DNA from: Pirellulales bacterium
Lineage (GTDB): Bacteria > Planctomycetota > Planctomycetia > Pirellulales > JAICIG01
Length of the DNA stretch: 9,831 nucleotides
Assembly: GCA_025924495.1 (NCBI GenBank)
Contig: JAICIG010000299.1
Span: 1 to 9,831 of the forward strand
Direction of reading: 5' to 3'
Part shown: positions 6,259 to 9,831 of the stretch, one piece after another
Position numbering within the stretch: the first letter of the stretch is position 1
Layout: every line of letters begins with the position of its first letter
Notes under the pieces: model-generated
The model's database searches: none
What the model was told of the DNA's origin: nothing
The model's input: only the letters and a program-made list of their open reading frames with translations
Made by a program: the position numbers and the translations under genes

Positions 6259-7449
6259 TCATGAGATAGATGCCAAGTCGTTTTCCAATACGTACACCCA
6301 GTCCTCGTCATTGAGCATCAGCTTGGCGGGCTGCTTCGACCGCCGATGGATGGCGTATTCGGGAACGATGTGCAAGCTCTTGAGAAACTTGCATTCGGCG
6401 AGCATTTTAAGCCCCGCCTCCGAGAGCATCTTGGCGTCGATCTCCAGTTCTTCGAGCGCCGGCATGCGCCTCAACTCCGCCAAGCCGTCGCCGGTGACGT
6501 TTGAGTACGCCAGGGAGAGCGCCTTCAAATGCGGCAACCTGGCGAGCCGCCGAAGATCCCGGTCCTGGATCTGCGACCTTTGCAGATCGAGGCCTTCTAA
6601 AAGCGGTAACTCTGGCAGATCTGCAAGCAAAAGCTCCCCGCTTTCGTCTTTGTCGGCATCCGACAAGCCGCTGAGGTCAAGCCGTCGCAATCTTGTCAAA
6701 CGCGACAGGCACGCCAGCCGCTTGCCGTGTAACGCCATGTCTCGCAGGCGAAGATATTCGAGTTTCCACATGCTGCTTGCGATCAAAAGGCGCTTATCGG
6801 CGATATCAGGGGTCTGAGGCTTCCCTTCAACGAACAAATAGCGCATTTCTGGAAGCAGTGAGAGCTGATTGAAAACTCCTTCAAGCCGGCCGTCCTCTCG
6901 ATCGGCAGCCGTGTAAAGTCTCGCGCCGATGACTCGCCGGCGAAACCGGTCGGCTCCGACAAGGTCAAGCCATTTAGGGCCCCAGCGTTCGAACCACACA
7001 ACGCCGTAGCTGGTGGCAGTCAAGGGTTCTTGGAGATCTGCTTGCTTGCGGAGCGCCACGAACCACGTGCACAGCAGGGCCGCTAAGCCAACGCCGGCTA
7101 ACATGGTGCGCAAGCTCCATCGCAGGCAGGGTCGGTAGCACCGCGACAGCCATTCACACGCGCCTCCTGCTGCAGCTAACATCATCACCCAAATCGCCAG
7201 ATTAGCGAGCAGTCGACCGCCGCTATAATACCAACCGACGGTGACGGTCGGATTGTCCCCGCTAACGAAATAGATGAAGCGGCGCCAAACCAACGGCCAG
7301 CCATACGATCTAGCTCCGAAGGTTTCCACCCAGTCCATAACTTGGTCAAAACTCAAATTCGCCAGCACGAGCAAACTCGCAACGACGACCAGCGCTACGA
7401 GCGTCAACATCCGCGGGCAATAGAGCAAGGCGGCAGACGTCCGCTGCAT
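6259..7449 (-). CDS. Membrane-anchored leucine-rich-repeat protein, third copy, prematurely stopped
   Basis: Starting at ATG 7449 this copy has 396 residues. GAGG lies 9 nt upstream, and this start matches the N-terminus of the neighbouring paralogue. ATG 7470 is an alternative that overlaps the preceding stop (ATGGTGA) and adds 7 residues. Residues about 14-33 form TM1, followed by a loop with 'SYGWPLVW'. TM2 spans about 78-98 and TM3 about 111-133 ('LRWSLRTMLAGVGLAALLC'). After 'ERWGPKWLDLVGAD' the C-terminal half carries degenerate RNI-like leucine-rich repeats, such as 'LTRLRRLDLSGLS', 'LPLLEGLDLQRSQI', 'LPHLKALSLAYSNV' and 'MPALEELEID'. The frame ends at TGA 6261-6259 while the paralogue-like C-terminus continues beyond it, so it is probably a nonsense-truncated gene. 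Function is unknown; LRRs usually bind protein partners. Confidence 0.85.
   Translation of the reverse strand: MQRTSAALLYCPRMLTLVALVVVASLLVLANLSFDQVMDWVETFGARSYGWPLVWRRFIYFVSGDNPTVTVGWYYSGGRLLANLAIWVMMLAAAGGACEWLSRCYRPCLRWSLRTMLAGVGLAALLCTWFVALRKQADLQEPLTATSYGVVWFERWGPKWLDLVGADRFRRRVIGARLYTAADREDGRLEGVFNQLSLLPEMRYLFVEGKPQTPDIADKRLLIASSMWKLEYLRLRDMALHGKRLACLSRLTRLRRLDLSGLSDADKDESGELLLADLPELPLLEGLDLQRSQIQDRDLRRLARLPHLKALSLAYSNVTGDGLAELRRMPALEELEIDAKMLSEAGLKMLAECKFLKSLHIVPEYAIHRRSKQPAKLMLNDEDWVYVLENDLASIS
7349..7370. repeat. 22-bp direct repeat, copy 1 (paralogue TM1 coding region)
   Basis: These 22 bases are identical to 9007-9028, in the same orientation. They encode the 'VLANLSF' end of the first transmembrane helix in two of the LRR genes. 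Surrounding sequence (about 7120-7400 versus 8735-9090) is also clearly related at the nucleotide level, which marks it as a remnant of gene duplication and not a mobile repeat. Confidence 0.7.
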
Positions 7450-7463
7450 GAGCGATCGCCTCG

Positions 7464-9110
7464 TCACCATTCCAGGTTTTCAAGCCCGCCGGCGACGATG
7501 GGCTTCATCGTTGGCGGAAGCCAGGGCATGGTCTGCACCGAGTTTTCGATTCCCTCGGTTGTGTCGTAGTCTGTCAGCAAATCCCAATGTCCCATCCATG
7601 TTCCGCCCATCCCTTCGGCGTAGTTTTCGATAATCAGGCCAGGGTTCGATTGCTGCAATGCCTCGATGGCCCGGAAGCAGTCCTCTTCTTTGTCCGCAGA
7701 CGCGGACGGCAGCCGGGCTCCCGGCAGCCAAGTTTTTACTTCCGGCCATGGCTTGTACCAGGGAATTCGTAGGGCTTTGAGACGCTTGAGCGCTTGCAGC
7801 GCTTCAAGGCCCTCCGGCGACAGCAGGCCATGATTCCCAGCTCCGGCGATCGCCAGTTCTTCGAGGGATTGCAGCGAGGCTAATTCGGCGATTTCGGCTG
7901 GGTTGCCGATCGTGATTTCGAGAGCGAGCGATCTCAAACGCGGCAACCTTTTCAAGTCGCGCAAATCGCGGCCGTCGATCTCGCAATCGGCGAGGCGAAG
8001 CGTTTCGAGTTGCGGCAGCACGGGCAGGCGCCTGAATAGAGGCGGTTTCGCATTGGCGCCGCGATGGGCGGATTGAAGTCCCCGCACGGTAAGTTGCTTC
8101 AGGTTCGTCAGATCGGCCAGGCAGTCCATGCGTTCGTCATCGATCATCGGAAAAGAAAAGTCGAGCCGTTCGAGTTGGGTGATCCTGCCGATCGCCGTTA
8201 GGCATTCTCGCGAGCGGCGTTCGAAATCATCGCCCTCGCCGAGAGAATCGACCTCAAGAGTTCGCAGCTCTTTTGCGTCGGTCAGCTTGGCGAGCGCCTC
8301 GTCCGTGTCGTCGGTCAGCCGGTTGGGATACAGCCGCAACACGCGCAGTTGCGGAAAACGCCTCAACTCGTCGGCCATCGCGGGCGTGAGGCAATCGATG
8401 TCGTTCAAGAATAAATACTGCAAAGTGGGCAAGCGGCGCAGTTTTTTGAGCAGTCGCAGATCTTCTTTCTCGCGCTCTTCGTGTTCGCCCTCTTCCTCGC
8501 TCGCCGGCCCGACCAATACGCCGATGATATGGAGGCGGTAACGGTCGGCGCGCAGCAATTCGAGCCACCGCGGTCCGCGCCGCTCGACCCAAACGATTTC
8601 GCCCCCGGGGTTGGTCATGCCGCGCGGCGCCCGGGCGCGTATCGTGGCAATCAGTTCATCCTGCAAGTGCACCCGGTTGCGCTCTGAAACAAACCAACCG
8701 CAAAGCGTCGCTGCTAGCGCGACGGCGGCCAGCATCGTCCTCAAACTCCAGCGCAGCCGCGGCCGGTAGCGGCGCAGCAGCCATTCGCAAACGCCGGCAG
8801 GCGCCGCAAACAGCACCAGCCAGATCGCCACATTCGCTGCCAGCCGGCCTCGATGGCAATACCAGCCGACCACGCCCGACGGCCCGAGCCAAAAGGCGAG
8901 GGTATAACGATGCCAAACGAGCGGCCAGCCGTACGATAGCTGCCGAATGCCGTGCCTCATGATCTCTTGAAGCTTGAGGCGCTCGCCATTTGCCCCGCGT
9001 ACATCGAAACTCAAATTCGCCAGCACGATCAGCGCCGCGATGACGAGCAGCAACACGACCGTCAACACCCGCGGGCGGTAGCGCCAGATAGACGTAAGTA
9101 TTCGACGCAC
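7464..9110 (-). CDS. Membrane-anchored leucine-rich-repeat protein, second copy (complete)
   Basis: This copy has 548 residues from GTG 9110, chosen because 'VRRILTSIWRYRPRVLTVV' then aligns with the third copy's N-terminus and AAAGG lies 11 nt upstream. A longer frame to ATG 9314 overlaps the first LRR gene and adds an unrelated leader, so I rejected it. TM1 lies at about 14-33, followed by the 'SYGWPLVWHRY' loop (59-69), TM2 at about 91-110 and TM3 at about 119-140 ('RWSLRTMLAAVALAATLCGW'). Then come 'WVERRGPRWLELLRADRY' (174-191), an acidic/charged stretch (204-218) and RNI-like repeats from about 222 to 450. The repeats include 'LPTLQYLFLNDIDCLT', 'FPQLRVLRLYPNRLT', 'LPQLETLRLADCEI', 'LPRLRSLALEIT' and 'LQSLEELAIAGAG'. 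The C-terminus (479-548) is Trp-rich. The module is common among planctomycete proteins of unknown function; substrate or partner cannot be inferred. Confidence 0.88.
   Translation of the reverse strand: MRRILTSIWRYRPRVLTVVLLLVIAALIVLANLSFDVRGANGERLKLQEIMRHGIRQLSYGWPLVWHRYTLAFWLGPSGVVGWYCHRGRLAANVAIWLVLFAAPAGVCEWLLRRYRPRLRWSLRTMLAAVALAATLCGWFVSERNRVHLQDELIATIRARAPRGMTNPGGEIVWVERRGPRWLELLRADRYRLHIIGVLVGPASEEEGEHEEREKEDLRLLKKLRRLPTLQYLFLNDIDCLTPAMADELRRFPQLRVLRLYPNRLTDDTDEALAKLTDAKELRTLEVDSLGEGDDFERRSRECLTAIGRITQLERLDFSFPMIDDERMDCLADLTNLKQLTVRGLQSAHRGANAKPPLFRRLPVLPQLETLRLADCEIDGRDLRDLKRLPRLRSLALEITIGNPAEIAELASLQSLEELAIAGAGNHGLLSPEGLEALQALKRLKALRIPWYKPWPEVKTWLPGARLPSASADKEEDCFRAIEALQQSNPGLIIENYAEGMGGTWMGHWDLLTDYDTTEGIENSVQTMPWLPPTMKPIVAGGLENLEW
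9007..9028. repeat. 22-bp direct repeat, copy 2 (paralogue TM1 coding region)
   Basis: This is the partner of the identical 22 bases at 7349-7370. It lies in the TM1 coding region of the second LRR gene and reflects tandem duplication of the membrane-LRR gene. Confidence 0.7.
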
Positions 9111-9241
9111 GATTGGTTTAACCTTTGGATTTCGGCCCGTCAGCCAAAACGCTTTGCATCGTTCGAAAAGCCATTGAACGACAGATGGCTCGGTCCGCTT
9201 GCGTCCGGCGCTCGCTGTGGCTCGCTGGCTTTCGCAGAGAA

Positions 9242-9831
9242 TTATCGCTGGAACGAGAGCCATTGCGGGAAAAAGGGGAAAGTCATTCGGTCTGGCAATT
9301 CCTTCCCACGACAATGCCTGCGATAGAGTTCATCTCGAGTTGCGTCGACTGTAATCCCCGGGCAAGACTGCCGCAACGCGCGCAAAGAGCGACTAAGTAT
9401 TGCGACATCTTTTTCGTTAACTGCCAAGGCATCGCCATGGTCTAGCGGCAGTTCGCTCTCCCGCCCCATAATATGGGCCGTTGCGTCGATATGTAGCGTC
9501 TTGAGACGCTTGAGCGACCCCAACGATTGAAAACCTGCCGGCGATGCCATCGAGTCGGAGATCTCCAGTTCCTCCAGCAATTCGAGCGGCGCCAATTCAG
9601 CCAGACCCGCGTCGGTGAGAAAGCCGCCGTCCAAGTCCAGAGACTTTAAACGCGGCAGGATCGCGAGACGACAGAGGTCGGTGTCCGCCACGCTCTCGCC
9701 GCCCAACTTCAGAGCTTCGAGTTGCAGCAGCACAGGCAGATGCGACAGCGACGATCGCCCGCCATCACCGGATTCATCCCCTTCTGGATCGCAAATCGAC
9801 AAAGTGAGAAACTTCAGGTTCGTCAGGCGCG
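9242..9831 (-). CDS. Leucine-rich-repeat protein, first copy (C-terminal part, runs off right edge)
   Basis: The reading frame is open to position 9831, so this is the last 195 or so residues of a longer protein whose start lies outside the window. It begins in mid-repeat with 'RLTNLKFLTLSI', equivalent to 'DLTNLKQLTV' of the second copy. It continues with 'LLQLEALKLGGESVADTDLCRL', 'LPRLKSLDLDGGFLTDAGLAEL', 'LELLEELEISDSMASPAGFQSL' and 'LKRLKTLHIDA'. These are the RNI-type pattern with 'TDAGLAEL', typical of planctomycete LRR proteins. A cap with 'ALRQSCPGITVD' follows, then a short unique tail and a TAA stop. By analogy with its neighbours the missing N-terminus should hold three membrane helices. 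The next gene starts 131 nt downstream on the same strand, so one transcript for the array is plausible. Confidence 0.85.
   Translation of the reverse strand, partial: RLTNLKFLTLSICDPEGDESGDGGRSSLSHLPVLLQLEALKLGGESVADTDLCRLAILPRLKSLDLDGGFLTDAGLAELAPLELLEELEISDSMASPAGFQSLGSLKRLKTLHIDATAHIMGRESELPLDHGDALAVNEKDVAILSRSLRALRQSCPGITVDATRDELYRRHCRGKELPDRMTFPFFPQWLSFQR

Noticed and set aside
6259..6261. TGA recoded as an amino acid across the genome
   Set aside because: The ATPase, the adaptor and the second LRR gene all end with TGA at natural ends, so TGA acts as a stop here.
9111..9314. An N-terminal extension of the second LRR gene to ATG 9314
   Set aside because: It overlaps the C-terminus of the first LRR gene in another frame and has no counterpart in the third copy; GTG 9110 gives matching N-termini.

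Overview
The window looks like a chromosomal segment of a planctomycete, most likely of the Pirellulales type. This is inferred from the genes, not from a marker. The evidence is GC-rich DNA and a run of tandem proteins that join a small membrane module (a 'YGWPLVW' loop and a 'RWSLRTML' transmembrane helix, a combination I associate with planctomycete hypothetical proteins) to leucine-rich repeats. Next to them lies a tocopherol-methyltransferase-like gene, a YceI gene and a DevBCA-like ABC exporter. No rRNA, tRNA, CRISPR array or complete insertion sequence was seen.

Region 1 (1-4185) is a divergent pair of transcription units. On the minus strand a YceI-family secreted protein (1099 to 374) is followed by the N-terminal part of a SAM-dependent methyltransferase that runs off the left edge (266 to 1). 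On the plus strand, after a 261-nt divergent intergenic region, come a MacB/FtsX-type permease (1361-2485), its ATPase (2498-3280) and an HlyD-type periplasmic adaptor (3268-4185). They are tightly packed, and the adaptor start overlaps the ATPase end. The exporter resembles DevBCA systems. Together with an isoprenoid-binding-type protein and a quinone/tocopherol-type methyltransferase it suggests handling of a lipid or isoprenoid, but the substrate is unknown.

Region 2 (4186-6006) is sparse. It holds one clear gene, a YdeI/OmdA-like protein (4637-5236). Just after its stop sits a 67-bp palindromic MITE-like element with perfect 15-bp inverted repeats and a TTA direct repeat on both sides. 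The stretches 4186-4636 and 5324-6006 contain no gene I recognise.

Region 3 (6007-9831), on the minus strand, is a tandem array of three related membrane-LRR genes: the C-terminal part of one (9831 to 9242, cut by the window edge), a complete one (9110 to 7464) and a third (7449 to 6259). The third ends at a TGA, yet its reading frame continues for 83 more codons (6258 to 6007). That continuation aligns with the C-termini of the other two copies. The TGA is therefore best read as a premature nonsense codon, or less likely a readthrough site, within an originally about 480-residue protein.
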